From positions 2,701,492 through 2,765,491 of the forward strand of contig NC_081198.1 in NCBI RefSeq assembly GCF_902713425.1: a DNA stretch of 64,000 bases. Reading direction: 5' to 3'. The position numbers were made by a program, and so were the translations under genes. Below are positions 26,789 through 38,193 of the stretch, in pieces. This DNA is from Acipenser ruthenus. Taxonomy: Eukaryota; Chordata; Actinopteri; Acipenseriformes; Acipenseridae. Within the stretch, counting starts at the first letter, position 1. Each line of letters opens with the position of its first letter. A model generated the notes under the pieces. That model was not told where the DNA came from. It was given only the letters and a program-made list of their open reading frames with translations, and did not search any database.

Positions 26789-29700
26789 ATGGATCAGGAC
26801 TATGAGAGAAGGCTGCTTCGGCAGATCGACTTCCACAATGTAGCAGACAACGTCCCGTCACCAGTAAGTGTACACAGGGATACCTTGCTCATTAGACTGT
26901 TCCCTTTGATGTGAGATCAGTAATACTGACTGAGCACATTACAGTAAGGGTGGGTTTCTAGCGTAAATGCTGTCTTGTATCTTTATATATTTCTTGTTTG
27001 TTGTCTCTTATACTGTATTTTCGTAATAGGATTCAGAGGTGTAAAGTCTGTACTCTGTAATGAAAATATTATTAAAAAATAAAAGCAAAAAATTCAAATA
27101 GAAAAAAAAAATCTTACCAAGTTAATATTGATTGGTTTTAGTTTGAATTTCTTGTTTTGTTCTGCTGAATACCCTCTAGCCCGGCTTTACTAGATAGTTA
27201 ATAGGATTTACCTTCAAGTGCCACCAGATGGCCAATTTGTAATTTAATATTCCAGTTGCTTTGATTGGATTTGTTGGACACATGCCCTCCGATGGCCAAA
27301 TGAATGATGCTTTCTTGTTCTTAAACTGGGAAAATGAAGCTGTAGGATTTTATAGACTCGTCCAGCCTTTGTTTTCTCTAAGCAATGGTACTGTCTTATA
27401 AAAGAAGCCTGGTGCCTGACTCACTGCCAGAGCTCACATCTCTGTCTGCCCTTTGTTATTTATCAGTAATCAAATAGATTAGATGTGTTTGTTTCATGAA
27501 TGCTATTTTATTTATAATTCCAGGCCCCCTTTATCTTTAATTGACTCGTACTGTGTCTGCCGATTCTCCTTCAGACTGGATCTCTTGCTCTGTTTCTGTG
27601 TGATGTGTAAACGCTGCTTTTATTTCTAGTCTGCGTCTGTGAACTCTCTAGCCAGTCTGCACAAAACAGGAGATCGCTTCATACCAGCCAGGGCCGGGTC
27701 CAACTGGAGCATCAACTTTCACACCATAAACGTGAGTCACGGAGCCCTGTGTGGAAGCGAGCCTCGTCGCAGTGTCAGGGAAGCTTGGGAAGCACTCTGT
27801 TATGCAGATATTTGAACTGGTGGCGTGCAAGACTTTACCTTGCTTTGGAGAACAAGATTATGCACAGTAATATTTCAGTGTTATTGCTTGAGTAAACTGC
27901 ATATTAGGAATAAGGTGAGCTGTATTTAGAGTACCTTGAAACATCCCTTAAAAGCCACCCTGCACTGCCATGTAAACACATTGAATGAGAACGTAGCATT
28001 CCCACCCACCCATAGGGAGAGAGATAGTGGCGGCTGGGCACTATGCAGGTTTATTGATGAGGGCCTGCTCTTGCCTCCCTCTGTAGGAGAACGGAAAATC
28101 TCCAAACCAGAACAGAAAGTCAAAGGAAGCCAATTCAGACAGCGGAAAAGGTATTGCTGGATTCATTTTCCATCCTTCCATTTGAATGCCTTTAAACCAG
28201 AAAGCAGAAAAGACTTTGCTGCACAGGAAGGGGGGGGGGGGGGGGGGGTAACCTGTCTTTGAAAAGGATATTCCAGGGTCTGTATGTTTCAGAAAACCAT
28301 GATACCACCACCTTCCTCTTATCATGTTCAGAGTTTTCTTGCGTGTCACACACCTATTTTACAAAAAGCTTGCGGTCAGCAACAGAAGTGCTTGAAGCAA
28401 CGTGAGCTCATTTTCACTGCAGGAGCTGAGAACCAGCTGCTTGAAAGAACCTGTCGTGTTCCCACCTGCCTTCTCTCTTAATTAAGACCTGGCTTTTCTT
28501 TCCAAGTTCTCACTGTTCTGGGGAAAGGCTGTCACTGCCTCTCAATAGTGTGAACAAGATCAGTGTTTATCTGGGCGCCAAGAAGAGCGAGGAGATGGTG
28601 TCATTATTCTGCCCTTTTCTCAAGAGGCTAATCTCTGATTTCATTGTGTTTGTGTGCCGGTCTACTGTATCTTATAATAGTGTGGCAGATAAAGCTTGCA
28701 GTGCCCTAGCCACTAACTGCGTTAGATCCATTACAATACACTTTCATTCGAAAATGCATTTCAGACGTGATGGAGTAAGCTGTTATCATGGGTCTGTGAT
28801 CTGAAGTCAGTGCTCAAACTTTCATCTATAACTATATCCAAAAAAGTATTAAAACCATCACTGTATGATTGTTCTTTTATCCTTTTTAACAACTGCACCT
28901 GCTGTGTATAGAACCTGGTGTCAAAGGGTACATTACAATAGAAAGTTAATTCTGTATCATAACTGGAGTCTATGTCAAAGATCTAAATAGAACCCCTTTA
29001 ACTACATTAATCCCACTGGGTTCGTTCCCGAGGGCAGATCTATTGACCCTCATTATAAGCATTGCTAAATGCAATAGGAAAGTCTGTGAAAGAGCAGGTT
29101 TATCAAGCAGACCTAAACCCCCCCGCCCCCAGCCCTGTGGGTCATGGCACCTGGTCCAGGGCTGAGCTCCTCTCCTCTGACCTCCTGTCTCCTGTAGCAG
29201 ACAGTGTTGCCTACGCTGCCCTGCTGAAGAACGAGCTGCTGGGAGCCGGCATTGAGAAGGTGACTGACCCCCAGACTGAGGACCGTCGCTTCCAGATGCC
29301 CATGCAGGAGCGCAGCAACCTGTTCAGGGTGAGAGCTGGGCAGAGCACAGCCATACACATCCATGCACACGCACACACACGCGCACACAGTGCACTAACG
29401 AGACAGTCATCCAGAACTACTCAACACTCAATAGTGCTACATTTAGAAACACAAAAAGAAAGGATCTTCTTCTGGAACTGAACTGTAATGCATGCTGCAG
29501 GTGTTCAGGGCTAGCACTGTCTTGCGCACGCAGTGTGTTTGCACACTTCCTCGTTGTATTTTATCAAGATAGCGAGGATACAGATTTATATATATTTTTT
29601 ATTTTTCTCCCTTCAGTATGCTTTGAACTGCAAGAAAGCACCAGCTGACGACGGCAATGAGATCTCTCCCTACTCACTGTCCCCCCTCAGCAATAAAAGG

Positions 29701-32700
29701 TGAGTTTCGGGGTGGTGCTCTGCTTTTCAGTCAGTCCTTCACACAGCTCCTATTCTCATTGGAGACCCGCGGGTCCTGGTTACTGCTGCAGCATGCTTTC
29801 CAGGGCCATAGCAATGACAGATGTTTTTGAAGTTAATATGTACAGTTGACCTTGTCTCTTATGGTATAAAGGCAGTGTGTACTTGAGTCTTGAGAGCAGC
29901 AGACAGTTGCATGGCTAGAGAGACTGGAAATCGCAAAGCAAAGCTGATAATAAGACAGGGACAACTGTACATAATACATGAGTATAAAGCCTTGTTTTAA
30001 TTTTAAAAAGAACACAATACGTAGTTAAATGCAGGTGTCCACGTCTTTAGAATTTTTGTCAGTGGGTTGTCTGCTGGGCAAAATAAGATACTGGAATGTC
30101 CTGAAATCTGTCATTCTGATGGGCTGAGAGAGGCTTTGATCTATACTTTAAATGTGAATGTGCGTTGCACCATCGATACAGGATGCCCTTGAAAATGCAA
30201 ACCCTTTAAAACCATGAAGAATCAGATTTAACTGAATCCTATAGTGAAAGCCTAGCAAAGTGTAATAAAGCTGAGTGAAAGCACTGGTTAAGCCTGGTTA
30301 AGCCTGGGTAAGCATTGTAAAGCCCAGAGAGGTTTGTCTGTTTTCAGTCACAAGCTGCTGCGCTCTCCGCGGAAGCCCACCAGGAAGATCTCAAAGATCC
30401 CCTTCAAGGTGCTGGACGCCCCGGAGCTGCAGGATGATTTCTACCTCAATCTGGTGGACTGGTCCGCCTCCAACGTGCTGAGTGTGGGGCTGGGGGCCTG
30501 CGTCTACCTGTGGAGCGCCTGCACCAGCCAGGTGAGCCAGGGGAATGGCCAGGAAGGGGTGGGGATACCACTGAGAGAACTGTGAGATTAGAAAGAACTG
30601 TCCTGGTTTGTTGAGTTTTATATCCTAAGATCTGAATGAAGCAGGCCGGTGTTTCAGTGTTGCGTTGCTGGCGTTGGCGTGACCGCGTCTCTCCTCTTGT
30701 TTCCAAGGTGACGCGGCTGTGTGACCTGTCGGTGGACGGGGACTCTGTGACGTCGGTGTGCTGGAACGAGAGGGTGAGTGAGTGAGTGAGTGCAGCTTCA
30801 CACTGGGGCTGCTGAGAGTAATGGGGAAGCACAGCTTCAGTTTGCGTTGGAGTTCTCGTGCCTGCTGGACCCGGGCCTGGTTGCTCACTTGATTCCTTAC
30901 CGCTTTGCAGGGGAACCTGGTGGCTGTGGGAACGCACAAGGGCTATGTGCAGATCTGGGACGCTTCAGCCGGGAAGAAGCTGACCTGTCTGGAAGGGCAT
31001 TCAGCCAGAGTGGGTGAGTGAACGGCAGCTCTGGACCTCCCGTAGACATGTAGGTGCACAGCAGGGTTATACTGTGTATTTATCATGATTTTTTAATATG
31101 CTTTACCATACACCTCTGGGTATTACAGTGTTTAACAATGCTTTATTACACTTTGATATGCTTTTAATCCTTTCATGCATGGCAAACTCAAATGGGGACC
31201 AGTCTTTGTATGGGGACATATATGTGAAGACAAATGCATGACACCCTCCTATGAGGTTCCTACAGCCATCAGGTTCCCCTATAAAGCATAAAAAAAAACA
31301 TTTTTCATGAAAAATATATTTATTATGCATTCAAAACTCCTTTTTTTGTTATTTTCATGCATGAAAAGGTTAGTATGGTCAACTTTTATAAGGGAACTAA
31401 ATAAATTCAACGACTCAAGGTCTTTTTCAATGTCTAGTCAAATGTTTGTCATTGAATGTATGAAGTTTGTTTTAGTATTTTGGCACTGTTCAGTGTCTTA
31501 TACTCGCTGATGATGACGATGACTCCTGACGCTGTGTGTCGGCCTGTTTCAGGAGCGCTGGCCTGGAATGCAGATCAGCTGTCGTCGGGCAGCCGGGACC
31601 GGCTCATCCTGCAGAGGGACATCCGCACCCCACCCCTGCAGGCAGAGCGCAGGCTGCAGGGGCACCGGCAGGAGGTCTGCGGACTCAAGTGGTCTCCGGA
31701 CCACCAGCACCTGGCCTCGGGGGGCAACGACAACAAGGTGTCAATCTCCTCCATTGAATCAGTGCTTCTTTATCAGCGCTGTTCTCTCCAGTGCTGCTGT
31801 ATGATATCAAACCACTCTTTTATTTATAAGCCTTGTACAGTATAGCAAAAAAACCAACAATCTGTGTAACATTTTCTGAGAAAGACAACATCGTTTCCAT
31901 GCTACTCATAATGATGAGACAGCATTCTGTGAATGGCTTTGTATATTCGTACCCTGTGAAAGTGTTTGTGGATGTTAACAGGATCCTGAAGGATTTTTTG
32001 TTATAATAGATAGTGAACTCTGATACAGATACAGCCATCCGAAATGTGTATATCTGATGGAAATGATATATCATTAAAATTAGCCATATTGTACAATTTG
32101 TACAAGCTGATTTTCACCCACTCAAGGTCAGAGCGGCCACTGTGACCTCTGAATCGTGGGGTGGATATCAGCTTGCATCGTACAGCACCGTATATGATAT
32201 TCTACATGTTCTGCGTTCCTGAACCCTGCTTGCTGACCCTGTGTCCCTGCTTCTCTGTCCTCCTGGCAGCTGTTTGTGTGGAATAACTCCAGCCTGAGCC
32301 CAGTGCAGCAGTACACGGAGCACCTGGCCGCGGTGAAGGCCATCGCCTGGTCCCCCCACCAGCACGGGCTGCTGGCCTCCGGGGGGGGCACTGCTGACCG
32401 CTGCATCCGTTTCTGGAACACGCTGACCTGCCAGCCCCTGCAGTGCGTCGACACGGGGTCCCAGGTGTGCAACCTGGCCTGGTCCAAGCACGCTAATGAG
32501 CTGGTGAGCAAGCCATCCATCCCTCCATCCCTCCATCCCTCCATCCAGCCAGCAAGCAAGCGCTGCAAACATTCCAAAGCAATTCCCAGCCTCGGTCAGT
32601 TTAAGATCAGCAACTGGATATTCTAAGTTCCATAGTATCTGTGGCCCCCATTAGCACTGGTATACTCCACAGCCAGTCTCTCACTGCTTCTCCCTCCTGC

Positions 32701-33529
32701 TCCACAGGTCAGCACTCACGGCTATTCACAGAATCAGATCCTAGTTTGGAAGTACCCCTCACTCACACAAGTTGCCAAACTCACTGGACATTCCTACAGA
32801 GTTCTCTATCTGGTAAGAAAACATTCCTCTAGCCTTTATATCACCAGGGGAAACCTGAACTTGCATGCGGCCCACTTATTGGAGCTTTCCAGGAGCAGCT
32901 AACGAAAGTGATTTGTGTCCCCTAGGCTATCTCTCCCGACGGGGAGGCGATTGTGACCGGCGCCGGGGACGAGACCCTGCGGTTCTGGAACGTCTTCAGC
33001 AAAACCCGATCCACCAAGGTAAGCCTTCCCCTCCCTCTGCCCTGACACACGGCCTGGCAGAGACTGATTGGAACTGGAACTCAGGAAGGCTGGACCTGTC
33101 AGCCAGGGTTGAGGCAGAGGCTTGCCCTGCTCTCCAGGAGCTGCAGCGTCTGCACAACTGAGTGTTGCCTCTTCTTTAGTTGGGTCTCATATTTAAAATC
33201 ATTGTTGGATCTGATGGACAAGAAAGAGCATCTTCCTTAACAGGTCTGTACTTGTAGTCACCTGTTACAAACAGCAGCAACAGCTGTGAGAGTTGCAATT
33301 GTTTTAGTAGATAAGTGTATCTTCAAGAAGGCATTGTTCGTATTTTATGTATGTGTATGGAATAGTGACAGTGGATAGCTGTATTGGCCGACTTAGCTAT
33401 GTAGAAAACAAGCACGTTATAGAAGTTTAATACTTGGTTCAATTCACTTGGTTTTTATATTCCAATGTATTTCCTTGTTTATTTTAGGAATCCAAATCCG
33501 TCCTGAATCTCTTCACGAGGATTCGATAG
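26789..33529 (+). CDS. FZR1: FZR1 / Cdh1-type APC/C activator (possible second vertebrate paralog)
   Basis: The WD40 protein brings substrates to the anaphase-promoting complex in late mitosis and G1. Thirteen coding exons, all in phase, give 487 residues (human 493/496): 26789-26863, 27630-27731, 28087-28150, 29201-29328, 29617-29699, 30348-30531, 30708-30773, 30911-31013, 31553-31737, 32270-32503, 32708-32812, 32926-33018 and 33488-33529. Visible motifs are the N-terminus MDQDYERRLLRQI, the C-box DRFIPAR (residues 40-46), LLRSPRKPTRKISKIPFKVL, seven WD repeats from about residue 175 including NDNKLFVWNNSSLSPVQQY, and the C-terminal IR dipeptide. The last exon gives ESKSVLNLFTRIR, the shorter 493-type end. 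The stretch before the C-box is about nine residues shorter than human FZR1 and lacks its clustered TP/SP sites; the human T121 TP site is also absent, while the SP sites near 140-155 are kept. The WD part is nearly identical to human FZR1. Confidence 0.96.
28230..28248. repeat. 19-nt G homopolymer in FZR1 intron
   Basis: An uninterrupted G run, about 80 bp after the donor of the exon ending at 28150. Confidence 0.8.
31080..31170. repeat. Dispersed repeat rich in ACCATGCTTT-like words
   Basis: TATGCTTTACCATACAC, then TACAGTGTTTAACAATGCTTTATTACAC, resembles 49373-49505 and 60655-60800. The family is unclassified and copies are divergent. Confidence 0.35.
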
Positions 33530-33553
33530 GGAGGGAGGGAGGGAGGGAGGGAG
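33529..33553 (+). promoter_or_regulatory. G-quadruplex-forming tract overlapping the FZR1 stop codon
   Basis: Six consecutive GGGA units begin with the final G of the TAG stop codon (33527-33529), in the sense strand. Single-base loops predict a very stable RNA quadruplex. The frame after the stop stays open for 64 codons to a TGA at 33722-33724. Confidence 0.7.
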
Positions 33554-36500
33554 AGCGGGCTCCGTCAGACTGCAGCAGTGCATGCTGGGAAGCAGAGAAA
33601 GCCTCGTGCGGACAGCATTGGGCAGAGAAAGGGCCTCTCGCCCCTCCAAGCGAGCGGTCAAACGGTCAACAATACCGACTCAGCCGTCTGGACTCTGCAG
33701 CGCCAGTCTGGAGCCGACCAGTGAAGCCATGGCCAGTTCCCAGCTCATTACTGGTTTGCCAGTGAAATATTCTATTGATTTTTTTCTTTTTCTTTTTGGG
33801 GAAAGGGGGGGGGGGGGGGGGGGTTCTTGTATTGTTTGAGTTGGGTTTTAGCTAGACATTTTTTTAAAAGGCACTAGAAAAAAACAGACAATTAATTTAT
33901 TGTATGCACAGTTATTATAGCAAAGGAAGCCTTTTACCTGTCTCCAAGGTGTTCTCCCTGACAGTGTATGTGCAATAGCAGACTTCTTTCTCTTGTATCT
34001 TTCCATACCCTGGCAGCTGGAAAATGAATATCCCTGAAACTGCACCCTGCAGCAGGAGTGTAATGGAATGAAGTAGTACTGCAATATGTCTATCTGTGAG
34101 CCCTTGTTTTTTTTAAGCTCATGAAACCCTGTGTTAGAAAAAGCTAGGAGAATGTTTTTTACTCTTCAAAACAGTTCTTACAAAAAAATAGTCAGTTAGG
34201 TGATAGCACCCCGTAAAACCAAAGGCTTGTCTGTAATGAAACCACACTGTATCACTTTACTGTATAAGCAGTTGACAGAAAACAGTGCAAAAAAAAAAAA
34301 AACAGTAGACCAACCACTCTCATAAGAACATAAGAAAGTTTACAAACGAGAGGAGGCCATTCAGCCCATCTTGCTCGTTTGGTTGTTAGTAGCTTATTGA
34401 TCCCAGAATCTCATCAAGCAGCTTCTTGAAGGATCCCAGGGTGTCAGCTTCAACAACATTACTGGTATGTAGTATGTGCAAAGGTTGCCTCTTTCTCTTC
34501 CAATGAAATAAAAAAACTCAGAACACTAACTAATCTTACTGTACCCAAGTTGTTACTGTGCTACTTCAATAACAAACTGGTTTTGAGATAATACTTAGCC
34601 TGGCGTCACCGCCCGTTTTTCATCAGCTTCATGCTAAATTCATCCTAAAGCTACACAGTTTCAGGGAGATTCAGTTCTCCTTCTGCATCTACAGGCTGTA
34701 ATTCGTTGTATGCATTATTTCCATATTGAGAAGTCTACAGTGAGCATATCATCTAGTAAATATCTCTAGTGTGACTATATGGGCCAGAACTAAACTAGGA
34801 TGTGATTGTTTCAGAGGAACCTTACAAAAGGGAACAAGTGTAGCATCTTTCTGCTACCAATACACCCTGATTGCAAAACAAAAAGGCAGGTGTGTTAGCA
34901 GAAGAGTTTGTTTTTAACATACATACACACATACACATACACACACAAAAGAAAAACAGGTTACCGTGACTATAAAAAGCATTTACCTTCTAAAAAAACA
35001 GAGCTGATTACTTATTTATTTTCTGCTAGAATATCCAACAGTGTGTCGTGGTTCAGAATTCATTTAGAAAATGTATCATTAAAAGGCCAGAACAATATTA
35101 GTGAAGCATCTAACCGTGGAACTCCAGTCAGGACCCCCTCAGGGTACGGTCAGGGCTAGCAGAGAGGCGACACCGTACTGCTTGGGGTAGGGGAGCTTTA
35201 CCAATGTCGTGTAGAACGGGGGTGAAATATAGCACTGTCTTCATGCACAATAAATACACTTGATTAAAACATACTGAGTAGTTATTGAAGTGAATTCATT
35301 CCTGTTACAGGGTTGCTAGAAGTTCAGCCACACTTCACAACATGTTGGTGTTTCTTCAGTATAAAAAAAAAGGAAAAAAAAAACCCTTTACTTTATGATG
35401 ACAAGCAACTTTATGTCATCGGGTACAAAAACTTGCCTGTGTGTTTTTTGTGAGGCTTGCAAATTCTAATGATTCAGTAGATCTGTTTAAGGAAAAAACT
35501 CAAAAAATATGATGAATCAAAATATCAAACACACACTGCCTTATATATATATATATATATCTTTAATAAATTAAAACTAGGTACAAAAAAAAAAAATGTA
35601 CATAACCCATATTACAACAGGATGCCTTCATCTACGTTTTACAATTCAGACCCCGCAGAGCTCAGCCCAGCCACACTCGCACTTTGGAGCTGCAGGGCAG
35701 GACAGGGTTTACAGCCTGAAAGAGGAGAGCCATCTTCAAGGGGTAGGTGGGCATGAGCACCTTATTTACAGCCCCTAAGAAACAGATGGATTCCAGTTGT
35801 GCTCCTGCACACGATTCCATATTCAAGACGATGGTGGTTTGCAAAGGATAATGCTTGCGAATCATCAACTGTAAAAACCAAACAGAAAGGCACCCTCCCC
35901 TCAAGATATGCCTGCCGCTTAACGTTGCAGAACAGCAGGGCACATTAGAAGCCATGTTCGCAGCCTGCTTTACACAAGTCGTAAAAAAACACTTGCTGAA
36001 AACTGGTCTTGTTGGATGTTGCAATTGTAGGGTCAATCTGGAAATGTCACAAACGATCAACAAGGAAGAGGGGAGTTGGTTTGCCTGCATTCTAATGGTT
36101 AATCTTTACGAAGCAGAGCAATGCAGGACCGTTTGCCAAAGTGCAGAATTACAATATATACTGTTATTTTTATCGTAGTCGTTCATCTTCTCAGTTTTTT
36201 CTCTTTCCCTCTTTCAGCAGCAGTTCATATTGAATCTCATCCACAAGGAAGTATAGTAGTGCACAGTCTACGTATTGTTGTTCATAAAGGTGAAAAAACA
36301 AACAGACCCCACAGAATTCACAACTGTCATCACACAGCTTTAAATACACACACGGTTTTAAAATCACATACACAGAACACCCAGTATGTTAGCGACACGC
36401 CTACGCTTCTTCATGTCTTTAATAACCAGCAGTTCCTACAGCTGTTCAAGTTTTAAAAAAATCAAATCAAATGATACGGCTAAGAATGCAACCTCCATCC

Positions 36501-36983
36501 TACGCGTCCCTCCCTCACCTACCTCCCTTTCCTTTCTCTCACAAAAGTCCACCAGCAGTGCAGCTCCAAAGGTTGTTCTTAGAAAAAAGTCTTTGTTTGT
36601 GATGCATCTCAGGAAGAAAATTTGAAGTACTTGTGCTGGGTTCAGAAAGCATGCGTTAGGAGAGAGTCAGAATTTACCAGGGCAGGACTTGCTCCTCTAT
36701 GCGGTGTGGAGAAAGAGAGAAGATTCCTTTACAACAAATACAGAGATATTTAAAAAAAACAAACAAAAAAATCTTTGTTTTTTTAAAAGAGGGAAGAATT
36801 CTTCAGAAGTGTCTTCAGTTTACATCACAGCAGCACTGTGTGCTGGGATAGCAGGGGAGCAAGCAAGAAGACGGTTGGATCAGTTTGAATTCTTTACATG
36901 TTGAGTACGTTTGTCTCTTACGGGAAAGTCTAACTGACCCTCGCAGGTCCGTTAACCGCTGGGCAGTGCAGTTCACAGCCTGG
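33554..36983. other. FZR1 and IPO13 3' untranslated and convergent intergenic region
   Basis: The two genes end toward each other. The segment contains a G-run (33805-33823), a LINE 3'-end-like repeat (34321-34470), AATAAA on the plus strand at 35249-35254, a short (TA)n at 35539-35561 and A-rich stretches. Its 3.4 kb fits two long 3' UTRs. The boundary between them cannot be fixed, and no further coding exon is seen. Confidence 0.5.
34321..34470 (+). mobile_element. LINE 3'-end or SINE-like repeat, copy 1
   Basis: It begins ACATAAGAA-AGTTTACAAACG, followed by GAGGAGGCCATTCAGCCCAT and TGATCCCAGAATCTCATCAA. This pattern is widespread in non-teleost fish and resembles CR1-type 3' ends found in cartilaginous fish. 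A second copy is at 39361-39500. The CR1 assignment is from memory. Confidence 0.55.
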
Positions 36984-38130
36984 TCAGTAGTCAGCCACGT
37001 ACTCTGTGCCATGCAGACCACGGCACAGCAGCGTGAACTCCTTCACTACCTCCTTCACTCGCCGCTTGTTCACACGCTCCCTGAAACACACAACCCAGAC
37101 ATTGCACTCTGTTAGAAGAAGACTGAACCAAGAAACGTGGCATGGAGAAATCCAACTCAGTCTGTCTTTCAATGTCATGTTGGGAGTGCTTGGAGGGAGT
37201 ACCTGAGGATCTGCTGGGTGAAGGTGTCTCCTGGATGACACTGTGCTAGGGGAATGGAGGGAGTACCTGAGGATCTGCTGGGTGAAGATGTCTCCTGGAT
37301 GACTGTGCAAGGGGAATGGAGGGGGTACCTGAAGATCTGCTGGGTGAAGATGTCTCCTGGATGACACTGCAAGGGGAATGGAGGGGGTACCTGAGGATCT
37401 GCTGGGTGAAGGTGTCTCCTGGATGACACTGTGCAAGGGGAATGGAGGGGGTACCTGAGGATCTGCTGGGTGAAGATGTCTCCTGGATGACACTGCAAGG
37501 GGAATGGAGGGAGGGAGGGAGGGAGGGAATACCTGAGGATCTGCTGGGTGAAGGTGTTTTTCTGCTCCTGGGTGACGCGTGAGGAGGGGAAGCCTGGCTG
37601 CTGCAGCACCTCCTTGAGCCACAGCGACAGGTAGCTGAAGCAGTGCTTGTGCAGAGCAAACAGGATCTCTGCAAACTGGTCCACCAGGGTCCGGGAAGAC
37701 TGGCCTCCAATCCCCTGCCAGGACAAGTACTGGGGTCAGGTGCTGCCGTGTGTGTGTGTGCGTCCTTCTCTCTTTTTATTTTAATTTTTTAAATCAAAAT
37801 CGTAATTACATTTGTCAAACAAAATAAGGTTGTCATACATGCAAATAAAAAAAATAATAATCATGGAGCAGCACAGCGGTCAGCTGGGTCTGCCCTCTCG
37901 TCTGCTCTCCTCTCACCTCCAGCACAGCCTGCAGCAGCAGCTTGCCATCTTCATGCACCACCTGCCCGATGGGAGGGACATCTCCACAGCGAGGCAGCAG
38001 CTCCGTCTGAAACAAGAAGCGAGGGGGGCAGGACTCGGTTACACAGAGTTGATCTTATTTTCTACTGACTTTATTGTACTTTATAACTGATTTTCTGTAA
38101 TGTGATCTGATTCTGTAAGGGCGTCTAATA

Positions 38131-38193
<63 letters not shown>

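Noticed and set aside
33488-33529. Apparent loss of VKW near the FZR1 C-terminus
   Set aside because: Human FZR1 also has a 493-residue form without these residues through an alternative acceptor, so it is not damage.
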